Below, one piece after another: positions 11,346-22,015 of a stretch of DNA of 64,000 nucleotides. The notes below the pieces were generated by a model that saw nothing but the letters and a program-made list of their open reading frames with translations, ran no database searches and had not been told where the DNA came from. Both the position numbers and the translations under genes were made by a program. Source of the stretch: Miscanthus floridulus (Eukaryota; Streptophyta; Magnoliopsida; Poales; Poaceae). The stretch lies in NCBI RefSeq assembly GCF_019320115.1, contig NC_089595.1:113228461-113292460 (forward strand), in the 5' to 3' direction. The stretch's first letter is position 1. Each line of letters starts with the position of its first letter.

Positions 11346-12100
11346 CCTCAACGGCTACAGAAAGCACATCATTAGTATAGATCTAGGGTTAGGGTTCACT
11401 CTTACCTTCATAACCAGAGCACCGGAATTGCCGGCGTCGTCGATGAAGGATGGATCCAGCCCTCTGGTTCCTCAATGGATCCAGTGTTGATGTAGATCTA
11501 GAACAAAACAGAGGCCGAGAGGTAGGCAGGGAGATAGAGAGAAAGAGAGAGATCGAGCGAGAGGGCAACAAATTCTTACTCAAAATCCGGAGCACTAAAG
11601 CTACCGGTGTCCGGCTAGGTCGACGATGGTGACGGAGATGACGAGGTGGACGACAAGGAGAGGAGGAGCCTACATCAACAGTGCGCGGTCAAGAGGAGGG
11701 GTATACTTGGCCGTGCCATGTGCCAGTGCTGGCCAACGGTGGCTCACTAGAGGGGGAAAAGAAGAGAGGAGGCCGATGGCGAGAGAGGAGAGGGGAGACG
11801 TAGAGTCGTAGAGAGAAGAGCGAGATAGGAGAGAGAGAGAGAGCAGCGGTGAGGAATGAATTAGGGTTAGGGGAGACGGCGTCAGCTCGCTATATATACT
11901 ACGGTGCCCCTATTTAGCCATGCCATGCCTTTGCCGGCACTTCGGGCTGACATTGCGGCCCAGGCATGGCACTATGGCCAGGCCGTGCCTGGCACGGGCA
12001 CGAAGGAGGCCAGGCCGTGTCGTGCTTGGGCCGTGCTTTTCAGTGCCGTGCCTGGGCTGGCTCAACGTGCTCGGCCCAGCTAGAAAACTATAGTGTAATG
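11346..12100. other. GC-rich stretch with hAT-like GGCCGTGCCTGG repeats at its end
   Basis: No gene is supported. The AG-rich part (11500-11850) reads as a leader on the minus strand (CTCTCT, CGCCGCC runs). 11930-12075 contains repeated GGCCGTGCCTGG/GGCACGG words like the subterminal parts of grass hAT elements. Similar words recur at 17860-17940. I could not define termini or a target duplication. Confidence 0.3.
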
Positions 12101-12373
12101 GCCAGGTACCAGTATGGAGCTATTTGTTTTACAAATGGTCAAAGTAGTCTTTTGACAACCTTAGAAATTCTATGATTGATAACTAAAATTAAATCTCCTT
12201 TTTTGTTTGATATGCATCACAATGTGTCCTTGTATGATCTATTGTGATGAAAACTTTTCACCTCCACGAGCATAGGCTTAACTATGCTCTCAACACTTTT
12301 GTGGTAATATATGCCCTTAATACATCATTTTTTTTAAAAAATGTACATTGCCTATGGTGCTGTAATAAAAGGA

Positions 12374-12607
12374 TAGGGATGAAAATGGTATGGATATTTT
12401 CTGACCATATTTGAAATCGAATCCGAGTCCGGATATCCAACATCTGATACCGTATCCGTATCCGAATACTCAAATTGCATATTTATGATGTCGATATCCA
12501 ATCGTATCCTATCCGACATAGTTGACACTATCCGAATCCGGACAGAAATATGAAAACAAATGTAATATCGATGATATCCGTCCGTATTCGATCCGTTTTC
12601 ATCCCTA
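12374..12607. mobile_element. Ds-like non-autonomous hAT element (234 bp)
   Basis: The ends are TAGGGATGAAAATGG and CCGTTTTCATCCCTA, near-perfect terminal inverted repeats of the Ac/Ds type. It is flanked by perfect 8-bp duplications TAAAAGGA (12366-12373 and 12608-12615). The interior has inverted copies of TATCCG/CGGATA words, also typical of Ds subterminal regions. There is no coding capacity, so it would need an Ac-like transposase in trans. Confidence 0.92.
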
Positions 12608-12615
12608 TAAAAGGA

Positions 12616-14317
12616 TGACATGAAAGCTCAATGGAGTTCCGTGTAGCTCTTCTTTTTCATCACATGAATACTATATCACAAAGCATACTAAATGTTTTCC
12701 CACGTTGTAACGCATGGATCAGCTGTTGCTTCGTTCCTGTTGCAATGCACGGTGAGTATAACATACTATTTTTAAAGGTTTTGTGAGAGATTTTTTCAAG
12801 ACACGCAGTATTATACATGTGACAACACTAATAATAACATATATAATTAGAATCTGTGTACAAGATGGTATGGAGATAAGGCAGAACTTATTCGTCGATT
12901 TATTGGCACACGAAAGAAACAGTATTGGAGATTTTATCTTACCGATATAAAATATTATCTTAGCCGCGTCACGAAGAGATCAGTAGAGTTTGTGAACCTG
13001 CAACGCCGCACTTTCTATGATTGTGTTAATTTTCATGAACTTTACTTTTAGATTAAATGTCACTTTAACGTCGATATTTATTTTACAGTATTATTATTTT
13101 ATCGTACGATTTTTGATACTTTAGCTGTCCCGTAACCATGGACGGGCATGAACCTAGCGATAAATAAAAAAATGAAACATCCTTATCTTCATCCCCTCCG
13201 CCTGGCTGTTTCGTCCCCAATCGGTCTCCTTCGTCCTGCTCACTGGAGCCTTACTCTAGCGGCTTCATGCAGCAGGTGTGACCGGAAGTGCGAGCGGCCC
13301 GTGCGGCGGCTTCGGTGTCCTCCCGCGGATGGAGCTCCGTGGCTTTCTTCGTGCGCCTGGCCTCCTGGACTCGACGTGGCGTGGACGGAGCTCAGCGGCC
13401 TTCTCTGCTCGACGCGGCGCGGACAAAGCTAAACATGAGGGTCTTGGCACGAGACAGGTGTGGGTGGTACAAAATCAAGGGAGTCCAATCCAGCTAGCCG
13501 CACGGTTTCCTTGATCCAGTGGAGCGTCGCGTCGCTTTCTACATCTCCCCGGCTGCTGTGCTGCATACCATTCACCAGAGCTGCGCGGGCGACCGGCGGG
13601 ATGAGCTCTGCTCTGCTCCAAGCTGTGATGCGAGCAGACTTCGGCAACCCATGCGATGACGTAAGCGACCCACCCGATGACAACACCGACCGCCTGCAGC
13701 ATGCTCCTACGTCGTGTGCCAGCTCGCGGCCAGCGCGCCCTCGCCACGCCACCGTTGCCCGAGCAGAGGCAACTCCCGACAGTTTGGCGCCTGTACCGCC
13801 ATGGCCACAAGCCTCCAGCGCCCAGCGCCGTCACCGAGCGAGCCACAGCACCACGCCCCACGACGCCTCCCGCTCCACATCATCCCTAGCTACTTGCTCT
13901 AGCTCCGACAGTTCCCTCACCCCTGCCCCTGCGTAGCTCTGCCGGCCGCGCCCAGCCCCAGCGCAGCTTGTTTGGCTGGCCCCGCGCGGCTCCGACAGTG
14001 AACCCCTCCCCCGGCCGCCATGGCCGCTGCCCCATCCGCCGCGTTCGCGCCGCCACCCCTGCTCCGACCGCCTTGAGCCCACGGACAAGCCCGCGCCAGA
14101 TCTCGCTAGGGGAAGATGTGGAGCGCGAGCTCGACCACTACCGGTGGGGAAAGAAGCGTCGGAGAAGAGGAAGAAGACGGCGTTGGGAGAAGAAGCGTCG
14201 TTATCGGCCGGTAGGCTGGCCGCGGGATGTAAGGGGAGAATACCTAACCACTTACAAGCGGGGCGCACTTGTCAGTCGCCACATCAGCATCAAAGTTCAC
14301 AGCACACCAACATAGGT
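12616..14317. other. No supported gene; AT-rich then GC-rich stretch
   Basis: 12616-13150 is AT-rich, with a TTGCAATGCACGGTGAG phrase resembling common unclassified grass repeats. 13150-14270 is GC-rich and gives many overlapping ORFs on both strands (for example 13460-13936 plus and 13831-14268 minus) with low-complexity Arg/Ala/Pro composition. None has recognisable domains or a splice structure I trust. It might be captured 5' gene sequence. Confidence 0.4.
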
Positions 14318-14556
14318 AGTGTTTAGTTCCCAAAATTTTGCAAAATTTTTCAAGATTCTCCGTCATATCGAATCTTTGAACGCATGCTTGAAGCATTAAA
14401 TATAAATAAAAAATAAAACTAATTACATAGTTTAGACAAAATTCACGAGAAGAATCTTTTAAGCCTAATTAGACTATGATTGGACACTAATTACCAAATA
14501 ACAACGAAAGTGCTACAGTACCATTTCCCAAAAAAAATCACCAACTAAACAAGCCC
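14318..14556. mobile_element. MITE with TGTTTAGTT inverted ends
   Basis: The left end TGTTTAGTTCCCAAAATTTT and the right end CCAACTAAACAAGCC form inverted repeats. The interior phrases (CGTCATATCGAATCTTTGAA, GAAAGTGCTACAGTA) match a MITE type abundant in sorghum and relatives. The exact duplication could not be settled. Confidence 0.75.
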
Positions 14557-15243
14557 ATAGAAAAACCTCTATGCAAAACCGTCGTAGGGGTTATTTGAAC
14601 GGTTACAAAGGTGAGGGGGTTAAATACCTGTTTTATAGGCTGGAGGTGAAGTAGTCGAGTTGCAATAGGCGAGGGATTATGTAAACTTTTTCCTTGTTGA
14701 TTTTCAGGTACCCTCTTTGCTTGATTAATATCATCTGAAATTATCATGTGACTATCTTTATTTTTATTTCATAAAAATATACCTCTCTAATGAATGTAAA
14801 AAATAATCATGGATGGAGGTTTATTGGGATGACTGTATGCTCACAATTGTCTATACTAAACTCACAAAAAAAATGTCTATACAAAATAAGAGATTTAAGA
14901 TGTCTGGAACTCTACAAAATCTGTGGACAAGAAAAGAAAATGTGCTGTACAATTTGTATGAATGATTCAGACATCTCTGCTGCTCAAACTTCTTGGCATT
15001 AGTTGCCGTGTCATTCATGGTTATCCCTAGCACTACAAGCAGGCAACTGACTTCTTAGCCATTCTTTTTATGGTGCTACTCCTTTTCCGATTCCTCTCAT
15101 GCAAAGCCTTTTCCTATTTCTTTGTTTCTCTTTGATTACTCCCACTAAATTCAAACTATTTAATATGTGCATATGTCCTTGCTCCATGAGTCCTTTCATA
15201 CTTTTCAAAATTCCCACAGCAACGCGCAGAGGTATTATCTAGT
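14557..15243. other. AT-rich intergenic stretch, no gene seen
   Basis: No domain, RNA gene or element terminus is convincing. ORFs here are short and overlapping. The end (15220-15243) has a CAGCAACGCGCAG phrase resembling the edge of a common unclassified grass repeat. Confidence 0.4.
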
Positions 15244-15252
15244 TATTATTTA

Positions 15253-16772
15253 GGGTTATTTGGATCGGTGCCATTACAATTTTTCAACTTTTAAGATACG
15301 CCACTACAATTCACCTATTTGTAAACATGCCATTATAATTCTTCCATTGTCTAAAATATGCCAACTTGTACATTTTTATACCATTAGACCCACGTGCAGA
15401 CCAACCCATTTTCATATTGTCTAAATTGCCCCTGTCCCTTTCTTTCTCCCACATCACTGACGCGTGGGCTCCACTGTCATCTTCTTCCTCCTCTCCTCCC
15501 CTGGCAGGCTCGCAGGTTCTGGTCCGCACACAGCTGGACTTGCATGAGCTAGCTCTGTGCCCACGTCGGAGTCGGCCTCATGCCCGTGCTGGAGCCAAAC
15601 GGTGCTCTTGCTCGTGCCTACGTCAGTCCGCAACCGCACACTCGCGCCCGCGCCACGCAACCCCACGATTCCTATTGCCGACGTCGTGCACCACCGCGCT
15701 GTCGTGCAGCCCCGCAGCAGCTCGCACCTCGCCTCCAACGCCGCCGTTCGCGCTCACAAGCCCGGTCGCCCGCTGCAGCCGCTCGTGCTTGCGCACGCGA
15801 ACCCCGCCTCCCGCACCGACGGTCCGACGCCATGGCTGCAGCTCGCAGCTTGCCTCCCCCATGCCGTTGGCCAATTCTGCGCCTCCCAGCCCCGGTGCTA
15901 GCCTCCAGCCTCGTTGCATCCTGCAGGCCGGCCGCGCACCGTGTCGAGGTGCTCCCCCGACACGCCAGCCCTCGCACGCGACGAGAGGTCGATGACCCAG
16001 CACGGAGAGCGCGGCGGCGACTGTGCCTTAGCTCGATGCAGAGCGGGCGTGCGCCAGCCCGGGTCGTCGAGGTGGCCTCCACGGGTTCGTTTGCATGCCC
16101 GCGTGAACAAGCAGCTCTACAGGTGCCTGCCTACCTCGGGACGCCATCTGCATGACGCTGTGCAGCCTGTGCTCCGCGGCGGCGTGTCGCGTGGAAGAAC
16201 TTGTCGCAATCGGACATGGCGCGCGGTCAGTAGGAATGACGTTGGCTAGGCTCATGCGTGGGGCCTGTGGAGGCATGACGCCGAGGCGAGGCCGACGAGC
16301 CTAGAACCCACGCTGCTACCGCTAGTCGGCGCAGCCGCATCTTCCTTGTACTGCAGGGCCATCGACATGGGAGCAAAGCTGGAAGGGAGCCTGCGACCGG
16401 CTATGCCGATGACGACAGCAGCAACGACTGCGATGGCGGCGAGCAGCGCGGGCATAGGGCCAGCAAGTGGTGCGGTCAGATCCCTGGGCGCAGCTGGGTA
16501 GGCTGGTAGCTGAGGCCGAGCTCCTCCGACGTCGGTAGGGATGAAGACACGGGCCCAGTATGTTAGTGAGTACAAAAAGAGAGATGTGGTGGGGGTATTT
16601 AGGGCAATACGAAAATATAGTTAACTGCAGGTGGACCTAACGTCTCTAAAAGCGTACAAAGTGGCAGATTTCAAGCAACCAAAGAATTATAATGGCACGT
16701 TTTAGAATAGGCGAATTGTAGTAGTGTATCTTAAAAGTTAAAAAATTATAATGGCACCGATCCAAATAACCC
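15253..16772. mobile_element. Pack-MULE-like Mutator element with GC-rich cargo
   Basis: The ends GGGTTATTTGGATCGGTGCC and its near-perfect inverted copy form arms of about 150 bp (15253-15402 and 16623-16772). They are flanked by identical 9-bp duplications TATTATTTA (15244-15252 and 16773-16781). Long inverted ends beginning with G and a 9-bp duplication are diagnostic of MULEs. There is no MURA transposase. The interior (about 15440-16570) is GC-rich and gene-like, unlike the AT-rich arms and flanks, as in Pack-MULEs that have captured host gene pieces. The source gene is not recognised. Confidence 0.88.
16252..16575 (-). CDS. Candidate captured ORF with one membrane segment (in MULE)
   Basis: This minus-strand frame of 107 codons begins just inside the right arm, where Pack-MULE transcripts often start. 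It contains a hydrophobic run (ALLAAIAVVAAVVIGIA) that could span a membrane, followed by a basic RR pair. I recognise no family, and the cargo frames on the other strand are equally open, so this may be chance in GC-rich DNA. Confidence 0.2.
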   Translation of the reverse strand: MYSLTYWARVFIPTDVGGARPQLPAYPAAPRDLTAPLAGPMPALLAAIAVVAAVVIGIAGRRLPSSFAPMSMALQYKEDAAAPTSGSSVGSRLVGLASASCLHRPHA

Positions 16773-16781
16773 TATTATTTA

Positions 16782-18840
16782 AATTCGATGCTATTGTTCT
16801 ATAAACTAACACGTAATTGGAAGAAAAGAAAGCTACTCACTCTGTCTGTTTTATTATCTACACTCTCTTTTGGTCACTATCTTAGCTAGGAGTACGGGGA
16901 AACGATGATGTGGCATGGCGGTGGTGGGCTGTGGGGGAGGCCTCACATCTCTAGAGAGCAAAAACATTGAAGTCCACACAACAGCCCCCCTCGGACTTGA
17001 TGACCTTCCCATCTTCCCCATTTCTTTTTCCTCCCTCAAGTCCCACTCTCCATCTCCTAAGAAACCTTAAAGGTCACGCCTTGCGCTCAACGCCGCAAAA
17101 AGTCTAGTCATAGCCACCATCGTGTCACCAGCAAGCCAACTCCCCCGTCCTCGCCTGGCCACAATCTAGGACTTAGTCCCCCACCCCCAGCGTGCCTTTC
17201 CTCCCATCCCTCGCCCCAAATTCCAGCTGAGGAGTCACCACTACGCGCATCCCCGAAAGCTGCCTCCACCGCCCCTGCCTTGTCGTGATTTGAGACTCAT
17301 CCCCCATGGCACGAAACCCTAAAGCTCGCAATTTTCCACTACCCCGTCCCCAAAATTCGATTGGTCATATCCGCCACCACTAGGAAACCCTAAAGACTGC
17401 GTCTTTCCCCTCACCCACCCCCAAATTTTGACTGGAGCCGCCATCGCATCGCCCGCCCCCGCCGCCTCACCACGATCTGGGACTCACTGGTCACAACACC
17501 TCTTTCTGTTCAACATCAGGTACATCGCGTCATGATTGTTGTCCTTTTTTCTTCTCTTGCTTTCCTTTCCCCCTCCCCCTTACTATTTTCATCGTCCAAT
17601 TTGATCCATCTCCTCTCGTTCCCCCATGGATTACCTTTTCTTGCTTCTTCACTGCGCTTGGAGATTTGGGGCCTATTTGGGGCCACTTCTAGATCGCTTG
17701 TGGCGAAAATAAGTCGTTCGACTACCGCAAACACGTCGATTCCAGAGCGACTTATCTTCCCCGCGATTCTCCTCTCCATGCTCTATCAACATAGAAGAAA
17801 AAGTGGTCCTCAGACCCCAGTGGGAAAAATCATGCTGATTTCCCATGCCACCATTTGGCCTAGGCACGATCACCACCGGGCCATGCTTGGGCTGGGCCAA
17901 AAAATTGGGCTTCATGCCGTGCTACTGGCCCACGGGCTGCATGACCATCTATAGTCGTGGCCTCTTGTGCCCCTATCACACTACGCCTCCCTCTTTCCCC
18001 ATGATTCCTAGCCGCCACACCACTTCTTGTCTCGATGGTCGGATGACCTCTTACTTCCCCTCATCGATGCCGGTGCCATCGCTTCTTTCTTGCTGGCACC
18101 TGCATGGCCTCTTCCTTCTCGTCGGCGCCCATGTAGCTTCTTCCTCCTCTTCACCGATAGCGCACCGCCCGTTAGTCTTCCTCACCACAACGTATTACCC
18201 CCTCGATCCAGCATGGCGGTGGCACCAGGACCTTCTCTAGGAGAGGATAAGGAGCTAGATCCGTCGATCTAGCGCTCCTTGCGGTGAGGTCACCGCATGA
18301 GGGCACGGTGGCAGTGGTGGCCCTAGGAGCCTCCGCATGGGAGAAGACAGGTGGGTGCGGAGTTTCTCTTGTAAGTAAACTCCCAAATGTCATATTTTTA
18401 CATACTTTGCTTCTAATCAAAGCTAGCTATGGTAGAAAGCCAGATTTGATTCCAAACGTGGTTGATAAAAATTGTCACAAACAATCTTGGTTTGGTGGGG
18501 AAGTTTTTTCTTAAGGGCCAGACCGCTGGAGATCTATGGTTTCTTGCATAATTGATCGATCCATCGCATCCAAAGGGGAAAAAGAAAAGAAAATTTATGA
18601 CTTTCCCTTTTGTGAGGTTCGGCAGGCGCTAGCTCTCGTCCTCTGCTAGCTATGCCTGCATGTGGGCCCCATGGGGACCCGAGCCATACCTTAGCTAGGT
18701 TAGGGGCAGGTCCGATCCACTCTAGTGCACTGCAGTGGATATGGGCTATGATTGTGAGTGAGGTCTAGCTCATGCCAACGGAGGCAGCAGAGCGTTCCAT
18801 AGCCCTAGTGTCCTAGTACGTGCACACAGTGGCTCATGGG
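16782..18840. other. No supported gene; degenerate repeats and hAT-like words
   Basis: 17050-17500 contains about three loose copies of a C-rich module with ATCTGGGACTCA-like words and GAAACCCTAAAG, looking like leader sequence of a decayed gene or element. 17860-17940 has GGGCCATGCTTGGGCTGGGCC-like words similar to 11930-12075. ORFs 17532-17954, 17845-18240 and 18027-18272 overlap in different frames and show no domain. Confidence 0.35.
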
Positions 18841-18852
18841 CCCCACACATGA

Positions 18853-19011
18853 TATATAAAAAACATTTTTTCTTGCGCTCCCTCCTCGTTCTCACTTGCT
18901 CTGTCCATCCTCATCCTCACATGACCTGATGGAACCGCCCCCTCCTTTCCCTCACCCACACCCACCTCTCTTGAACAATTAATCCCATCGTGGATCCATA
19001 GATCGAGCAAG
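18853..19011 (+). promoter_or_regulatory. Possible promoter and 5' leader of a disrupted host gene
   Basis: TATATAAA at 18853-18860 is followed by a pyrimidine-rich leader and then by GAGCAAG|GTGAGGAG at 19011, which reads as a splice donor. Downstream the retrotransposon 19671-31405 is inserted. 31411 onward shows acceptor-like TTTTACAG signals. A gene interrupted in its first intron is possible, but no coding exon is identified. Confidence 0.3.
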
Positions 19012-19665
19012 GTGAGGAGTAGATCGGGTAGGCCGGCGAAGGATCTGGGCACGTGCAGAGCGTTTTGGGCGTGGATTTGGGGGCATGACCCGTCGCGTGG
19101 ACACGGAGGACCTCCTCTATCGATGCGCCATGAGCTCCCATCGGTCAGGATAGGAAGGGCTCAGGTAGACGGTGAGCCAAGCATGGTGGCAGCTAGTGGG
19201 CTTAGGTGCTTGGGTGCTGCCAGCTGCGATGCTGCCAGCCAGGAGCTCGTCGGTGACGGTGCTGTCGGTTCCAGCGCCGCAGACCGCCAGCTCGTCCAGG
19301 AGCTCCATGGGGAGGGTGCGGATGAGGTGGGTGCTCTGCATCATCGCCTCATAGTCATCGGGTAACTAGTTGGGTGTGGAGTGCCACATTGAGTCTAGGA
19401 GAGATTTTTTATCCCGTTAGGTGCGACTCATCTGTAGAAGCTGGTTTTGTTTCTGAGAACCACAGTATGGATACTCCATTGTTCCTGTGTCAACTAGAGT
19501 AGCCCATGTTTAATTTACCACATCGGAAGCTAACTATATTTCATGTCCCAAAAAATGCGTGCTTTGCGTGGATTCTTGCAGATACTACAAGTGGGTAACA
19601 GTGTCAGCACTAATAGCGTATATAGCTTAATTTGCTGGCCTGGCATGGACATGGAAGTTAATCAT

Positions 19666-19670
19666 GTTTG
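19666..19670. repeat. Target-site duplication, copia element (left)
   Basis: GTTTG here is identical to 31406-31410, directly flanking both LTR ends. Confidence 0.9.
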
Positions 19671-19984
19671 TGTAAGTGCATCTAGCCCTTTAGTGGGTTT
19701 TGGTAAATTGAATGACAACACAATTAAAGGTCTAATAAGTTTGCTAAGTGTTGAACAGGAAATTGAGTCTATTGCATACACTTGTGGGTTGTGTATTAAC
19801 AAGTATATACAAGGTTCAACTAGTAGACAAATTTGATGATATGCCACATTGTGTTAAAGTGAATACCAAATTGTGTATTGTTGTATTAGAAGTTTATGGA
19901 AGCAATCTAGTTCAAACAAAAGATAACAATGCAAATAGAATCAATGAAATGGCTTCTATATTGTGGGATATCATAGCATCATGT

Positions 19985-20516
19985 GAAAGATCAATTGGAA
20001 TGTTAAGCTAAAATGAGAAGGGAATAAGGAATCGTGAATTAGCTTGACCATATTGATGTTGATCCATGTATGTCTCTATGTGAGACAAACTAAAGCTTGA
20101 TTGATCTCAACATACTTGGTAAATGACAATGTATAGTGGATATAAGTCGGTCTCTACATTGGTTTGCTTACATGGATGAATATATGAAAGATTAATTGGA
20201 ATGTCAAGCCAAAATGAGAAGGGAATAAGGAATCATGAATTAGCTTGACCATATTGATGTTGATCCATGTATGTCTCTATGTGAGACAAACTGAAGCTTG
20301 ATTGATCTCAACATACTTGGTAAATGACAATGTATAGTGGATATAAGTCGGTCTCTACATTGGTTTGCTTACATGGATGAATATATGAAAGATCAATTGG
20401 AATGTCAAGCCAAAATGAGAAGGGAATAAGGAATCATGAATTAGCTTGACCATATTGATGTTGATCCATGTATGTCTCTATGTGAGACAAACTGAAGCTT
20501 GATTGATCTCAACATT
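19985..20516 (+). repeat. 201-bp tandem repeat, 2.65 copies, in 5' LTR
   Basis: Units start with GAAAGATCAATTGGAATG (or a one-base variant) at 19985, 20186 and 20387. The third stops at CTCAACATTC. They carry the TCTCTATGTGAGACAAACT block. Confidence 0.92.
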
Positions 20517-21138
20517 CATATCTAGAAAATATTCAAGCAAGGATCAAAATATTGAAGAAATGTTTTCAATGGATGCTTAATATAATGTGACTTAAGTATG
20601 GCTTGATAGGGTAAAGATAGCAAGGAAAGGGCTTCGAGGTACTAAGCGAAGGTGAAGGGCAAGCGGCGGCTTGGCGACCGAGGTACCATGGCTAAGGTGA
20701 AGAAGAGAGTACTTGCATTGAGTCGAGGTACTAATCAAGCTATGAGGAGTCATATTGTGTTGAGGATCAAATCATTAGTGGAAGTGACTTGAAGCCATGA
20801 AGGTGAACTCATATGTATGGAAATGGTTCAAGTCACATAATCAAGGTATAATGAGAATGAGGAAAACATATTCGATAATAGAAGTTTTCAATTGCCAAAT
20901 GAAGTGGCAACCAACTCAAAGGCATTTACATTCTTTTATGCTTTGAATTTGAGTTTAGGAAAAGCCGTACTATAAAGAGGGATTCTAGTATGGTTGGTCA
21001 ACTGTGCAACTAGATGCTCAAAACTATAGATCTATATCCTCTTACCTAGCTAAAGCAGCCAGCCAAAAATCTCCAGATTCTACCTGTTTTGGCTAGGGCG
21101 GCAGTGCCGCCCATAAACGACCGTTGGGACCCAAGAGG

Positions 21139-21146
21139 TATAAATA
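21139..21146 (+). promoter_or_regulatory. TATA box of 5' LTR
   Basis: TATAAATA lies in GGTATAAATACC, about 25 bases downstream of a GGCAGTGCC palindrome. It is conserved at 30577-30584 in the 3' LTR. Confidence 0.7.
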
Positions 21147-21967
21147 CCATTTGGGCAGGCCCATAACAGAGATCCTTCTTCTCCAATGGTTCAGTTTGAA
21201 ACTAAACAGACCAAAGCTCACCTCTCCCTCCTCTATTGTTGCTCCTTCGTCCCTCAAGCAAATCCTTGATTTCCACCATCAAAACTTGAGAGAAAAGGTA
21301 GCAAAACTCGATTGGAGAGAAGATCCACTGATTTCCCAAGTCTGAGAGCATTTGGTTCACGTTTGGCCAGCGGTTCTAGGGTTTGTTACTCTTGGAGCTT
21401 GCTCCTAGCCGGCTAGGCGTCGCCCTTGCGCTTGCTAACTCGTGTGGCAGCCTTGGGAGGTTTGTAACCTCATTTAAAAGCTAAGAAATTACCTCTCACC
21501 TCAAGAGTTCGCTCTCTTGATTTGAGAACGAGGGTAAGGCAAGCCTTTGTGGCAAGGCCAAGCCTTTTGTGGCTTCCTCAACAATGTGGACTTAGGCAAG
21601 CCTTGGTGGCGAGCGAACCACGGGATAAATTTTGTGTCTTGCGTGCTTCACTTTGTATTCTTGCTGGTTCAGCTCTTTGCTAGCTGATTGTTAGGGTTTG
21701 GTAGCTCGATCCTCTCTTGTGTGAGATTTCTGTGGTATCCAGTCTTTGAACTAGATTTTGTCTTTCTGTTGCAGGAGTGAGCAGCTGAGAGGGTCAGGTT
21801 ACTATCTATGAAATCTCAACGCCGTCTGCTTTATTTTTGAAGAGCGGCAGTGCCACCCTATAAGGTCGGCAGTGCCGCCCTATGTTCTAACAGAGTTTCG
21901 AGTTGAATTTTTATAGGCCTATTCACCCCCATCTAGGCCTCCTAGGCGACATCAAGGTCCTTTCAAT

Positions 21968-21980
21968 TGGTATTAGAGCC
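21968..21980 (+). other. Primer-binding site (initiator tRNA-Met type)
   Basis: TGGTATTAGAGCC sits two bases after the LTR end. It differs by one base from TGGTATCAGAGCC, the usual site of plant copia elements. It primes minus-strand DNA synthesis. Confidence 0.88.
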
Positions 21981-22015
21981 TGGCTCTCAATTTCGGGCTT
22001 AACTGCCTTGAGAGA

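Larger units (their letters stand above)
19671..21965 (+). repeat. 5' LTR of copia element
   Basis: 2295 bp, bounded by TGTAAG and CCTTTCA. It has a TATA box TATAAATA at 21139-21146. It contains 2.65 copies of a 201-bp tandem repeat, one more than the 3' LTR, which mostly explains its greater length. Confidence 0.93.

Noticed and set aside
12700..12770. TTGCAATGCACGG phrase as a Helitron or LINE end
   Set aside because: The phrase is common in grasses, but no Helitron hairpin-CTRR end or LINE poly-A tail could be defined.
13148..14315. Many long overlapping ORFs on both strands in GC-rich DNA
   Set aside because: All are low-complexity Arg/Ala/Pro/Ser translations, mutually overlapping in up to five frames, without domains or splice context. 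Expected of stop-poor GC-rich sequence.
15366..16249. ORF 15366-15995 (209 codons) and overlapping frames inside the MULE
   Set aside because: Composition is low complexity and the frames compete; kept only as possible cargo, not as genes.
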